Shown: positions 8,304-17,052, numbered from the stretch's first letter. The stretch is DNA of 20,639 bases from Gammaproteobacteria bacterium UBA1119 (GCA_002313255.1 DCBA01000068.1:5075-25713); one strand, 5' to 3'. A program made the numbers and translations. Notes: a model not told the origin generated them from the sequence alone.

Positions 8304-8675
8304 ATGTCCGATAGCGACCACGATCTCATCCAAGAAACCATTCAGATCTACTTTGACAGCATGTACGAGTCGGATCCCGATAAGGTCCACAAAGCCTTCC
8401 ATCCGAACGCAAAAATTACCGGGTACATCAATAATAAGTTGCAGGAAATGACGGTGCCGACCTTCGCAGACAGGGTTTCCGGTCAGCAACCGTCTGCCAA
8501 GCAGAAAGGCGAAGCGATCCATCTGGAAACGGTATCACTCGATATTGCTGGCGATACGGCGATCGCTCGTGTTCGAGACGGTTATATTGGACTGATCTTT
8601 CTTGACACACTGTCGTTTTTGAAGACGGAAGGCGAGTGGGTCATCTACAACAAGCTATTTCATGTCGAATCCTAG
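8304..8675 (+). CDS. SnoaL/NTF2-like small protein, putative lumazine-binding family
   Basis: A 123-residue protein with the alpha+beta cone pattern of NTF2-like folds. The helical start 'LIQETIQIYFDSMYESDPDK' is followed by 'FHPNAKITGYINNKLQEMT' and C-terminal strands ending 'TEGEWVIYNKLFHVES'. This matches the 'putative lumazine-binding' (Lumazine_bd_2) type often found near oxidoreductases. Members are variously binding proteins, isomerases or unknown, and I cannot assign a reaction. The ATG has AAGGA about eight bases upstream. It sits 97 bases behind the GMC gene and 93 bases ahead of the deacylase gene, in the same direction. Confidence 0.8.
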   Translation: MSDSDHDLIQETIQIYFDSMYESDPDKVHKAFHPNAKITGYINNKLQEMTVPTFADRVSGQQPSAKQKGEAIHLETVSLDIAGDTAIARVRDGYIGLIFLDTLSFLKTEGEWVIYNKLFHVES

Positions 8676-8768
8676 ACTTCATCGGCTAGGGTTAGGGCGA
8701 ATCCACTCACTGTCCTCTCTGCGACCGGGTTGGACAAGTTCAGCTAGCCCGTCCAGCAGGGATTTAAC

Positions 8769-10259
8769 TTGAGAGCGGATCTACTCATTCGAAATGCAAC
8801 CGTCTACGACGGCCTCGGCGGCGAGCCGTTTGAAGCTAACGTCGCCATCGAAGGCACACGAATAACGGCAGTCGGCGAGGCCGTTCCTGCGCACCGCGAA
8901 ATCGATGCGGGTGGCATTGCCCTCGCTCCTGGATTTATTGACACCCATTCCCACGACGATGGGGCGTTTTTGCGTCATCCAGACATGGCGTTCAAGTTGG
9001 CTCAAGGCGTAACCACGGTGGTGGCGGGCAACTGTGGCTTCAGCGCTATCCCAGCGGAACCGTCCACGGATTCAAACGTCGCCAGCGGCGGCATTTTGGC
9101 CGGCCTGAACGACGCGAAATTCACCGACTTGGCAGGATATTTCGACGCCGTCATGGCGCGCAAACCAGCCATTAACAACATGATGTTAGTCGGTCACAAC
9201 ACGATCCGATCCATCACGATGGGGCTCGAACCGAATGCACCGACAGCGCACCAACTGGGTCTGATGCGAGGTCACATCGAACGAGCCATGGAGCAAGGGG
9301 CCTGCGGCTTTTCGACGGGCTTGATCTATCGACCTGGCCGCTACAGCAATACCGACGAAGTGATCGAACTGACTCGATCCGTAACGGATTACAACGGTCT
9401 CTACGCTACCCACATGCGTAACGAAGGTGAAGGCCTGCTGGAGGCGATCGAGGAAACACTCACCATTGGACGAGAAGCGGACGTGCATACCCACATATCG
9501 CACCATAAGGCCGCCGGTCGGCCGAATTGGGGCAAAGTCGGCGCTTCGTTGGCTCGCGTCGAAACCGCCATCCGTTCGGGGCAACGCGTGACACTTGATG
9601 TCTATCCGTACACCGCTGGCAGCGGTCGCATGATCGAGTACTTTAATTTGGACAACCCAAGTCGCGAGCTCGCCGAAGTGATTCGCATCGCCAGCTGTCC
9701 TGCATTCCGGGAATTCGAGGGCCGGATGTTGACCGACATTGCGGGTGAACGAAACATCGATATCACCGAAGCCGTGTTGCTCGTTCTCAAGGCGCCAAAG
9801 GGTGATCAGACCATTTGCATTCAGTTCATCATCGACGAGGCTGATATCGAAACGAACCTTGCCTATCGCGACATGATGATCGGTTCGGACGGTATTCCGG
9901 CGTTGCGGGGTAAACCGCATCCAAGGTTATTTGGTACGTTTCCTAGAATTCTCAGAAAATACGTTCGCGAGCGCGGTCTTCTGAGCTTACCCGAAGCGAT
10001 CCGGCGGATGACGTCACTCTCGGCGTCGACCTTCGGGATGGATGGCCGTGGCCGCATCGCAGAAGGATGTTTCGCCGATTTGGTCCTTTTCGATGCCGAC
10101 ACCGTTCACGACACCGCAACCTACGACGATCCTAAACGAGAACCTGAGGGAATTTCGTTGGTCGTAGTCAACGGCGCGATCGCGTTGGAAAACGGCCAAC
10201 ACACCGCGGTTGGCTCCGGAAAAATGCTGAGATTTCATGCCGCCGCACACAATGACTAG
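8769..10259 (+). CDS. N-acyl-D-amino-acid deacylase (amidohydrolase superfamily)
   Basis: A 496-residue metal-dependent amidohydrolase of the D-aminoacylase type, releasing a free D-amino acid (or similar amine) from its N-acyl form. Expected ligands are present: H60 and H62 in 'FIDTHSHDD', C89 in 'GNCGFS', H215 in 'ATHMRNEG', H245 in 'HISHHKAAG', and D374 in 'MIGSDGIPAL', followed by 'KPHPRLFGTFPRIL'. This is the pattern of the Alcaligenes enzyme, in which the Cys takes the place of the carbamylated lysine of other amidohydrolases. A small N-terminal and C-terminal beta sandwich ('FADLVLFD') completes the fold. The start is a TTG at 8769 with GCAGGGA about seven bases before it, and no better start is nearby. 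Dihydropyrimidinase-like or other amide substrates are also possible. Confidence 0.9.
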   Translation: MRADLLIRNATVYDGLGGEPFEANVAIEGTRITAVGEAVPAHREIDAGGIALAPGFIDTHSHDDGAFLRHPDMAFKLAQGVTTVVAGNCGFSAIPAEPSTDSNVASGGILAGLNDAKFTDLAGYFDAVMARKPAINNMMLVGHNTIRSITMGLEPNAPTAHQLGLMRGHIERAMEQGACGFSTGLIYRPGRYSNTDEVIELTRSVTDYNGLYATHMRNEGEGLLEAIEETLTIGREADVHTHISHHKAAGRPNWGKVGASLARVETAIRSGQRVTLDVYPYTAGSGRMIEYFNLDNPSRELAEVIRIASCPAFREFEGRMLTDIAGERNIDITEAVLLVLKAPKGDQTICIQFIIDEADIETNLAYRDMMIGSDGIPALRGKPHPRLFGTFPRILRKYVRERGLLSLPEAIRRMTSLSASTFGMDGRGRIAEGCFADLVLFDADTVHDTATYDDPKREPEGISLVVVNGAIALENGQHTAVGSGKMLRFHAAAHND

Positions 10260-10349
10260 ATTCGCTTCGGGTGAGATTACTTTGCGTCCGAGGAAGTATG
10301 TGTGCGCAGAGAGTCCATTGTTTATACGATCCTATGCGGGGAGGTGACC

Positions 10350-11201
10350 GTGGATGAAGAACTAGAGCTTTATCAATATCTGTACGACCTACAGGGCTTT
10401 CTCGTGATCGAAGACGTATTGAGTGCAGAGGAGGTTGCCGGCTTAAACGCCCTTATCGATGCCCATGTGCCGGCGGTTCCTGACAATTGGAACGAAATCA
10501 CCAACGATCCGAAACTCGGTATGTACAACCTATACCGGTTTGGCATGGCGGGTGGTTCGTACGAGTCCGGCCCAGGCTTCCTCAAATATGGGCAACCCTT
10601 TGTTGACCTTGTCGATCACCCGTTGGTCCTCAAGATCTTGCGACTTCAGCTCGGTGACTGCTTCCGTTTGGATCGGATCTTCGGCATGCGCATGCAGAAG
10701 GGTATGCCCAATGGTAAGTTGCACGCCGACTACGGGGCATCAGAACCGTTTACCCGGGCAGAACCCGGACGCTATTACCCTCAACCCGCTTTTCAAGCGT
10801 TGCACGGCTTTGGCGTCGCCGCCTTCAATTTGACTGATAGCGGCCCAGAAACGGGCGGGTTACGTGTAATCCCATCGAGTCATAACAGTCACTTCAAACT
10901 TCCGCAGACAATCCGTAACGAAGAAATTGATGGCGTAGCGATTTGTCCGCACGCACCCGCGGGCAGCGTCACGCTATTTTCCGAAGCCACCACACATGGC
11001 ACCGCGGAATGGCACGCAGACCATGAACGCCGATCGATTCTCTATAAGTACTGTGCATCGCAATTGAGTTGGTCAAGAAGTCGAGTAACCGCGCCCAAAG
11101 GAGTGGATCTCAGCGATCGACAGCGGCTACTGCTCGCGGAACCCGCCGGTGCACACTGGTTTTTTCCGTCTTTATTTGGTGACGAAGTCGCCGGGTCTTA
11201 A
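10350..11201 (+). CDS. Second PhyH-family Fe(II)/2-oxoglutarate dioxygenase
   Basis: A PhyH-type oxygenase divergent from the one at the window start. The N-terminus reads 'LYDLQGFLVIEDVLSAEEV'. The iron site is HxD in 'KLHADYGASEP', and the distal His is in 'TTHGTAEWHADHERRS', whose Arg pair can bind 2-oxoglutarate. 'TGGLRVIPSSHNSH' is the conserved lid strand before it. The frame is open from a GTG at 10302, but a GTG at 10350 follows GGGGAGG at 10338-10344 with good spacing and begins right before the conserved helix, so I prefer it (283 residues). It lies about 90 bases after the deacylase gene in the same direction. Its stop TAA is shared in a TTAA with the oppositely transcribed receptor gene. 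Confidence 0.87.
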   Translation: MDEELELYQYLYDLQGFLVIEDVLSAEEVAGLNALIDAHVPAVPDNWNEITNDPKLGMYNLYRFGMAGGSYESGPGFLKYGQPFVDLVDHPLVLKILRLQLGDCFRLDRIFGMRMQKGMPNGKLHADYGASEPFTRAEPGRYYPQPAFQALHGFGVAAFNLTDSGPETGGLRVIPSSHNSHFKLPQTIRNEEIDGVAICPHAPAGSVTLFSEATTHGTAEWHADHERRSILYKYCASQLSWSRSRVTAPKGVDLSDRQRLLLAEPAGAHWFFPSLFGDEVAGS

Positions 11202-13441
11202 AAACTAAGATCCAAACCGACCAAAGCTGTTCGACTCTTATTGGGCCTCGCTCCATACGGGTGAAGACCCACAATATCCACGCTGTCAGCCAAGTTCTCA
11301 ACGCGAGCGAACAAGCCGAGATTGTCGTTAACAGACCAACGTCCGGCAATATCCACGGTAAAAGAACTGTCGGTCATTTCGAAGGCTCCGCATGCTGCTC
11401 GTACGCATGTTGCGTCTACGAAGTTGGCACTCAAGTGCACCGCCCATTGCGGTTGCACGAAGCCGATCATCGCGTAGAGCTGATGTTTGGGGATATACGG
11501 GATCGGATCGCCGGCGCTGACGTCTCCGAAAAAGGCCGTGTCAGCGATATCGGTGTCGAACGAGCCATCAATGTACGTGTAGGCAAGTTCCAAAGGAACA
11601 TTGGACCCGGCCAGCTCTGTCCCTGCCATAAATTCGACGCCTCTGACCGTCACCGCGTTGCCATTAAACGCGTCGCCTACCTCGCAGTTAGCACCGGAAG
11701 AAGCCGTGCACTCACCCAGCAGATTGTCGTAATCGCTTAAGAATCCAATCACCTCAACGCGACGGCTATCCGATTGGTGACGAATTCCAAATTCATAATT
11801 GAGTGCTTCCTCTTCTTGCACACCCTCGACATTCGAGGGCGCAGTAAACCCTTTGTGCACGCCAGCGATTAACGCCGTAGTCTCATTAAGTCTATACAGA
11901 GCTCCAATGCCCGGAAGGGCAACACGGGTCGCGTTTGATCGCGCGCTCCTACGATTATCCGGCGACCGACTCGCTGGATTCTCGGTTCGACCCGCTCGGA
12001 TTTCGTACCGGATCCGCCGCTGGTCGATATCTTCATAACGAATTCCTGGTGTTAATGTCCAAGAACCGAATTCGATTCGGTCATAGATATGAAATGCGAT
12101 AGCGTCCGCTTGCTGAATCCGATTCCCCGCATTGCCAAGTAGGCCCACGTCATCGAGCACCAGATGCCCACCTTCCTGCCGGTATGTGCTGTTGCGCTGT
12201 AAACGATCTTCCTCGTCTTTGTGATATCGCAAACCCACTTCCATGCGATGACTGGCACCGGTTGTATTCAAATCCCACACCGCCAGCAGCTGAATACCGC
12301 GAGAAAAATACTCGCGTTCGTTCGCTCGGAGCTGAATACTCCCGGCGGGTGTGTCCAACGTTCCATCCAATACGCCCGCCAGTTGGTCTGCGGACCAATC
12401 TCCTATCGCTTGCCCCCCATTCACTGCCACCACAACGCTGGACCAGCTGGTTTTCGAAAACACGCTAGCGTTATCACTACCGTCGAGGTCGATGCCCTCC
12501 GTTTTAAACCAGTTCCGAGCATGAGTGTTGTTGTACACAGTCGCTGAAAAACTTACGGCATCCGCATCGTATCCATACCGCAAAATGACCTGTTCATGAT
12601 CGGTACGAATTTGGTCAAGGGAAGAAAGCCCATAACGCCGCTTCGCATCTCGACTGAAATCAACATGGGTCAATCCCAAATAACTCTGATTTGAGGTCTG
12701 ATCGGCCAGTTGGATCTTGACCGCCAAACTGTGGGGCGAATCGTCCGGGCTATACGCCCACTTTAACATGTAGTCCTCTACATCGAATCCTGTTTCTCCG
12801 CCGCTACGATCGATCTTCTGGTAACCCGCACTACGCCATTGCTGCGTCTCTATCAAGAAACCGAAACCGTCGTCCGAGTAGTTGCCATAGGTCGCGTGTA
12901 CGCGAACCGATTCATCCTGACCCATCTCGGCCGCGATCCGCCCTTCCGCTTCTCGCGGAATCGGCGTTGAGATCATGTTCAACGCGCCGCCAATGGTGTA
13001 GGGACCTTGCGTAATCGCGGATGGCCCTTTCAATACCTCAAACGAAGACATTCTTCCTGCCGTCGGAAAGTAGTACGCCGACGGAGCCGAATAGGGTGCC
13101 GGCGCGATCAGCACGTTGTCTTCAAGAAGCGTAATGCGGCTACTGCGTTCCGTCGCAACACCGCGAATACTAATATTTGGGCGAAGTCCATAACCGTCTT
13201 CGACCTGTACCGAGACGCCTGGGATTTGCCGCGCGATGCGCTGAATATCTGTGTGGCCGAAACGCTTCAGTTGCTCAGAATCGATCACCCGAGCTGAACC
13301 CGTGACACCTTGTTGCGTTTCGCGGGTCCCGACAATCGTGACTTCTTCGTAAAAAGGCGTATGGGGACTTTCGTCGTTCACGTCGCTGTGGGATACAACG
13401 GCGACCCAAACCGCGGACATGCAAATGAGTTTTCTGTACAT
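11198..13441 (-). CDS. TonB-dependent outer-membrane receptor, FecA-like
   Basis: About 747 residues. A hydrophobic N-terminus ('LICMSAVWVAVVS') looks like a signal peptide, then a TonB-box-like 'EEVTIVGT' and a plug domain with 'RIARQIPGVSV', 'NISIRGV', 'APYSAPSAYYFPTAGRM', 'FEVLKGPSAITQGPYTIGGA'. A beta-barrel follows, with aromatic strands and the typical terminal Phe ('TALVGLDLSF'). The plug resembles FecA (ferric citrate), which fits the Fur box in front. The real ligand could be any ferric chelate and is not readable. The frame is open from a TTG at 13450; I prefer the ATG at 13441 as start, though the ribosome-binding sequence is ambiguous between them. No FecI/FecR regulators or TonB/ABC genes are in the window, and no signalling domain precedes the plug, so FecIR-type control is unlikely. 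Confidence 0.93.
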   Translation of the reverse strand: MYRKLICMSAVWVAVVSHSDVNDESPHTPFYEEVTIVGTRETQQGVTGSARVIDSEQLKRFGHTDIQRIARQIPGVSVQVEDGYGLRPNISIRGVATERSSRITLLEDNVLIAPAPYSAPSAYYFPTAGRMSSFEVLKGPSAITQGPYTIGGALNMISTPIPREAEGRIAAEMGQDESVRVHATYGNYSDDGFGFLIETQQWRSAGYQKIDRSGGETGFDVEDYMLKWAYSPDDSPHSLAVKIQLADQTSNQSYLGLTHVDFSRDAKRRYGLSSLDQIRTDHEQVILRYGYDADAVSFSATVYNNTHARNWFKTEGIDLDGSDNASVFSKTSWSSVVVAVNGGQAIGDWSADQLAGVLDGTLDTPAGSIQLRANEREYFSRGIQLLAVWDLNTTGASHRMEVGLRYHKDEEDRLQRNSTYRQEGGHLVLDDVGLLGNAGNRIQQADAIAFHIYDRIEFGSWTLTPGIRYEDIDQRRIRYEIRAGRTENPASRSPDNRRSARSNATRVALPGIGALYRLNETTALIAGVHKGFTAPSNVEGVQEEEALNYEFGIRHQSDSRRVEVIGFLSDYDNLLGECTASSGANCEVGDAFNGNAVTVRGVEFMAGTELAGSNVPLELAYTYIDGSFDTDIADTAFFGDVSAGDPIPYIPKHQLYAMIGFVQPQWAVHLSANFVDATCVRAACGAFEMTDSSFTVDIAGRWSVNDNLGLFARVENLADSVDIVGLHPYGARPNKSRTALVGLDLSF

Positions 13442-13485
13442 CGGAACCAACGGCCTACTTCACTGTTTATAAACCGTAATGCAAA

Positions 13486-13509
13486 TGAGAATGATTATCA
13501 ATAATCATT
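13486..13509. promoter_or_regulatory. Fur-binding site(s) upstream of the receptor gene
   Basis: Bases 13486-13500 read TGAGAATGATTATCA, which differs from the 7-1-7 Fur core TGATAATNATTATCA at one base. It overlaps a perfect inverted repeat: AATGATTAT (13490-13498), spacer CA, ATAATCATT (13501-13509), so two overlapping Fur dimers could sit here. The site is about 45-70 bases upstream of the receptor start and would repress it when iron is plentiful. It is more than 110 bases from the PQQ dehydrogenase start, so control of that gene is less certain. I did not find clear -35/-10 boxes, although an AT-rich TTTATAA lies at 13465-13471 toward the receptor. Confidence 0.8.
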
Positions 13510-13628
13510 GAATTGATGGCCGTGTAAGCCGCCGACCTGATCGCCACGATATTTCCAACAAAAGCACGCGACGATGCTCGTAACGTTGAATACTATTGGA
13601 CGGTTTGAATCTACTGTAGAGAGATCCT

Positions 13629-15848
13629 ATGCGAGCGTTAATTACGGTTGTCGCCATCGTGGTCGCCATCGCCGCCCTCATTCTATTCGTCCAGAACGAG
13701 CCCACTCCGGACCCCGCCGTTACTTCGGCTACCTCTAAGAATCTCGCAGCTCCAACAGCCACCATCGGTTTAATTGATGATGCGAGGATTATTAACGCGG
13801 AGTCTGAACCTGGCAACTGGCTCGCGTACGGGCGCACGTATGAAGAACAGCGGTTCTCACCCCTACAGCAAATAAATAGAGAAACCGTGAGCGAACTCGG
13901 GCTCACCTGGTCACGCGACATGGGTACGAATCGAGTCCAGGAGGCGACCCCCATCATCGTCGATGGGATGATGTTTCTTACCAGTTCGTGGAGTCGAGTA
14001 TTTGCCATCGACGCGGTGACAGGGGACCAGATTTGGGCGTACGACCCCAAAGTCCCAGGGGAATGGGGCAGGCGGGCCTGTTGCGACGTCGTCAATCGAG
14101 GCGTAGCCGTCTACCAAGGTCGTGTGTACGTCGCAAGCCTCGATGGTCGCCTGATCGCTCTCGATGCCGCCACAGGGATCAAGGTGTGGGAAGTCGATAC
14201 CATCATCGATCGTGATCGTTTCTATACGATCACGGGTGCGCCCCGGGCCGCTAAGGGTAAGATTTTCATTGGTAACGGCGGCGCCGAATTCGGCGTGCGC
14301 GGTTACGTTACTGCATACGATGCGGAAACCGGCGAGCAGGTTTGGCGTTTCTACACGGTGCCTGGAGATCCCTCGCTACCGTTCGAGCATCCCGAAATGG
14401 AACTCGCCGCTGAAACGTGGAAAGGCGGCGAGTGGTGGAAAATTGGCGGGGGCGGAACGGTCTGGAATTCCATTGTCTACGATCCCGATTTTGATCAGAT
14501 CTACCTCGGTGTCGGCAACGGATCGCCATGGACACGCGTGATCCGTTCACCGGGTGGTGGCGACAATTTGTTTCTCGCCTCCATTGTCGCGTTAGACGCC
14601 GACACCGGTCGCATGAACTGGTACTACCAAACCACGCCAGGCGATAACTGGGATTACACCGCAGTCCAGGACATTGCGCTCGCCGACATGACGGTGGACG
14701 GAGTGGACCGAAAAGTCTTGTTGCAAGCCCCCAAGAACGGATTCTTTTACGTCATCGATCGCGCTGATGGCAAATTGTTGCGGGCGCATCCCTTTGCAAC
14801 CGTCACTTGGGCCACCCACGTCGACATGGAAACAGGACGACCTGTCGAGAATCCAGATCTCAATTACCTTGAGAAGGAGCAATGGATTCTTCCTGGACCC
14901 CTCGGGGCCCACAACTGGCAAGCGATGTCCGTCGACACCGCAGCCGGCGTCGTTTACCTGCCGGCGCAAGATAATCCACTCATTTACGGCATGTCGGAGG
15001 AATGGAAAGCCTCCGGCGTCTACAAGCGCAACGAAGCCGGTTGGAATCTTGGTATCGAGATCGCTGGTATCGCTCAATTACTGATCAACAACCTCGAGGA
15101 CCAACCCACCCCCAAGGGCTACCTGAAGGCGTTTGACCCACTTACCGGGATCGACAAATGGGTTGTGGAAATTCCCCACTACTGGAACGGAGGGGTCCTC
15201 GGAACAGCCGGCGGATTGGTATTTCAAGGCGACGCGCTCGGCTACCTGACCGCCTATGACAAAGACAACGGGGAAGCGCTGTGGCAGTTCAACACGTACA
15301 CGTCGATTCTCGCGCCACCGGTTAGTTTCATGATCGACGGAATCCAGTATGTTTCCATCTTGACGGGGAATGGCGGCGGCGACCTATTCGCCGGCGAACC
15401 GTTACCACCCGTTGCAGAACCTGCATCCTTGACCTACGGGAACTACGGCAAACTACTAACCTTTAAGATCGGTGGAGACGCGGCGCTCGAAGCCCCAACA
15501 GCCGTGGATCGGTCGATTCCAGAACAGCCCGCGCTGACCGCCAGCATCGAAGATATCGCGCGTGGCGAGCGTCTCTACGGCAATTACTGCGGTTTCTGTC
15601 ACGGTCTCATCGTCCGCTCAGGCGGTTCAATTTCGGATTTACGGCGCATCAGCGACGCGAGCCACGACGCCTTCGACAAAATCGTACTCGAAGGGTTGAT
15701 GGCATCAGCGGGGATGGCCAGTTTTGCCGACGTGCTGACCACAGAAGATACGGCAAGAATTCATGATTACGTGAGGGCCAGGGCCATCGAAGATCGAGAA
15801 GTTGCACTCGGCAATCAGGACGCGGCGCGACTAACCTGGCTTCAATAG
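13629..15848 (+). CDS. PQQ-dependent alcohol dehydrogenase with fused cytochrome c (quinohaemoprotein)
   Basis: A 739-residue periplasmic enzyme oxidising alcohols with pyrroloquinoline quinone and passing electrons to its own haem. A hydrophobic N-terminus (4-21) is a signal peptide or membrane anchor. The eight-bladed propeller carries tryptophan-docking repeats such as 'DAETGEQVWRF', the vicinal disulfide C151-C152 next to PQQ, calcium ligands E220 and N297, catalytic D342 in 'GDNWDYTAVQ', and K369 in 'APKNGFFYVIDR'. The C-terminal cytochrome domain has C654-x2-C657-H658 with likely axial M696. Residue 344, two after the catalytic Asp, is Thr rather than Asp, so the enzyme is predicted to use calcium and not lanthanides. 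The start ATG has AGAGA upstream. No pqq synthesis genes are nearby. Confidence 0.95.
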   Translation: MRALITVVAIVVAIAALILFVQNEPTPDPAVTSATSKNLAAPTATIGLIDDARIINAESEPGNWLAYGRTYEEQRFSPLQQINRETVSELGLTWSRDMGTNRVQEATPIIVDGMMFLTSSWSRVFAIDAVTGDQIWAYDPKVPGEWGRRACCDVVNRGVAVYQGRVYVASLDGRLIALDAATGIKVWEVDTIIDRDRFYTITGAPRAAKGKIFIGNGGAEFGVRGYVTAYDAETGEQVWRFYTVPGDPSLPFEHPEMELAAETWKGGEWWKIGGGGTVWNSIVYDPDFDQIYLGVGNGSPWTRVIRSPGGGDNLFLASIVALDADTGRMNWYYQTTPGDNWDYTAVQDIALADMTVDGVDRKVLLQAPKNGFFYVIDRADGKLLRAHPFATVTWATHVDMETGRPVENPDLNYLEKEQWILPGPLGAHNWQAMSVDTAAGVVYLPAQDNPLIYGMSEEWKASGVYKRNEAGWNLGIEIAGIAQLLINNLEDQPTPKGYLKAFDPLTGIDKWVVEIPHYWNGGVLGTAGGLVFQGDALGYLTAYDKDNGEALWQFNTYTSILAPPVSFMIDGIQYVSILTGNGGGDLFAGEPLPPVAEPASLTYGNYGKLLTFKIGGDAALEAPTAVDRSIPEQPALTASIEDIARGERLYGNYCGFCHGLIVRSGGSISDLRRISDASHDAFDKIVLEGLMASAGMASFADVLTTEDTARIHDYVRARAIEDREVALGNQDAARLTWLQ

Positions 15849-15886
15849 TGGTTTAACCGTCGCCAAAACGATTGATCGATTCGACT

Positions 15887-16438
15887 CTAAATTGGCTTTG
15901 GCGGCAACGTCGGTGGCGGCAAGCGAATAAACTCGAATCGGGCCTGTTCCCCACTGGAACCCGATTCGTCTTGGCGATACTGCGCGGTTGGATCGGGGGA
16001 AATGAGATCGGGGTTGATGATTTGTCGGCTCATTCGGCCATTTAAGAGCTGGCCACCCTCTAGTTCCTCCAGCGCGTCTTGCGCTGCTTCAGCCGTGTCC
16101 TCATCCCATGGGATCTGATACGCCCTTGGCGCACCCTCCGCCAACCCCGCCTGATCAAGTTCGCGAATCCAAAAATAGATTTTGCCGTCGGCACCGGTGA
16201 CCTTATCGGGTTCCTCTATCACAACCCAATGGAGGCGGAAATCAGCCGGCATGGGTTCGGCGGTGGCCCAACCGAGGAGATCGTTGAGCCCGTGCCACGT
16301 CACCATATACAGCAATGAAACGCCAACAACGGCGGCGAATTTAACCCATCTCGCCAACCGCGTGGCTAAATTCAGGTTCAACAAGAGCGCTGCCGTTGCA
16401 GCATAAGCGAGCGCAAGCACAATCGCTGTGGTAATCAA
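15887..16438 (-). CDS. Small two-helix membrane protein, third gene of motor-like operon
   Basis: A 183-residue protein I do not recognise. It has two N-terminal hydrophobic segments (about 2-22 and 33-49), then a hydrophilic domain of about 130 residues with 'FRLHWVVIEEPDKV', 'GKIYFWIRELD' and a Pro-rich tail 'LPPPTLPPKPI'. The topology suggests both helices in the inner membrane and the C-terminal part on one side. Its ATG overlaps the TGA of the preceding gene (ATGA), so it is translationally coupled to it and should be a member of the same complex. It could be an accessory or assembly subunit of the channel. There is no assigned function. Confidence 0.85.
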   Translation of the reverse strand: MITTAIVLALAYAATAALLLNLNLATRLARWVKFAAVVGVSLLYMVTWHGLNDLLGWATAEPMPADFRLHWVVIEEPDKVTGADGKIYFWIRELDQAGLAEGAPRAYQIPWDEDTAEAAQDALEELEGGQLLNGRMSRQIINPDLISPDPTAQYRQDESGSSGEQARFEFIRLPPPTLPPKPI

Positions 16439-17052
16439 CGTTTTCCCGCGACCGCCTTGCTCAGCAGGCGCTTAGTCAGTCTATTGGTCCCGATCACCTC
16501 GCCCGAACCGTCAACGTTGAAACGCAACGCGGTTTGCTCGTCGCCCACGCCAGTGAGTTCAAGCTTGCCGTAGTAAATAAGCTTGACCACTGGATTGAGC
16601 TTCTCGACCTTCACGGAGACCGGCAGCGGCTCACTGTAGTTCGACTGATAATGCAATACGTTCACAACGTACTCCCCGGCCTTTAGCGCTCTGACGGTTA
16701 CCGTCTCTTGATTGAGAGGGTTGGACACCTCGACACCATCGAGAACCACGCGGTCTTGAAACAAACCACGGTCATCACGGTCCAAATGCATCAATCCCGT
16801 GTCGCGATTGTGGTACCAGACCATGTTCCCTTGTGGGTCCTCGACCAAGGTATCGACGTCGTCTGGATGCCGATCCTCCCAACGGACGGTGATGAGGATT
16901 TCAGCCTTGCGATCCACCTTTCCTGTATCGCTCGGGTCGCTGATCAGCGAGAAGGCGACCACAAACATAAACGCAAAGCCCAGCAATGCGTTGAAAAGGA
17001 GGTCGGTAAAAGCGTCTTGGGATTCGCTCTGGCTATATATCCTATGACGCAT
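16435..17052 (-). CDS. One-helix membrane partner of MotA/TolQ-like channel, with periplasmic beta-type domain
   Basis: A 205-residue protein with a single N-terminal transmembrane helix ('FTDLLFNALLGFAFMFVVAF', about 15-37). D17 lies at its cytoplasmic end, like the proton- or ion-carrying Asp of MotB and ExbD. The rest is a periplasmic domain with 'EILITVRWEDRHPDDVDTLV', 'DPQGNMVWY' and later 'LKAGEYVVNVLHY', which look like strands of the YfaP/DUF2135-like sandwich that often carries 'DVDLxVxDPxG'. It lacks the OmpA-type peptidoglycan-binding domain of MotB/ZorB. It starts 11 bases inside the end of the upstream channel gene and overlaps the downstream gene by four bases. I infer a stator-like partner; the function is unknown. 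Confidence 0.85.
   Translation of the reverse strand: MRHRIYSQSESQDAFTDLLFNALLGFAFMFVVAFSLISDPSDTGKVDRKAEILITVRWEDRHPDDVDTLVEDPQGNMVWYHNRDTGLMHLDRDDRGLFQDRVVLDGVEVSNPLNQETVTVRALKAGEYVVNVLHYQSNYSEPLPVSVKVEKLNPVVKLIYYGKLELTGVGDEQTALRFNVDGSGEVIGTNRLTKRLLSKAVAGKR

Noticed and set aside
8671..8690. CCTAG/CTAGG inverted repeat at the end of the SnoaL-like gene
   Set aside because: The stem is only five pairs, overlaps the stop codon, and is not followed by a T-run; too weak for a terminator call.
9186..9920. A 244-residue antisense ORF inside the deacylase gene
   Set aside because: It is a shadow of a well-conserved coding gene on the + strand and shows no recognisable domain.
13505..14095. A 196-residue antisense ORF across the start of the PQQ dehydrogenase
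   Set aside because: It overlaps the signal peptide and first propeller blades of a clear gene, with low-complexity, non-family composition.
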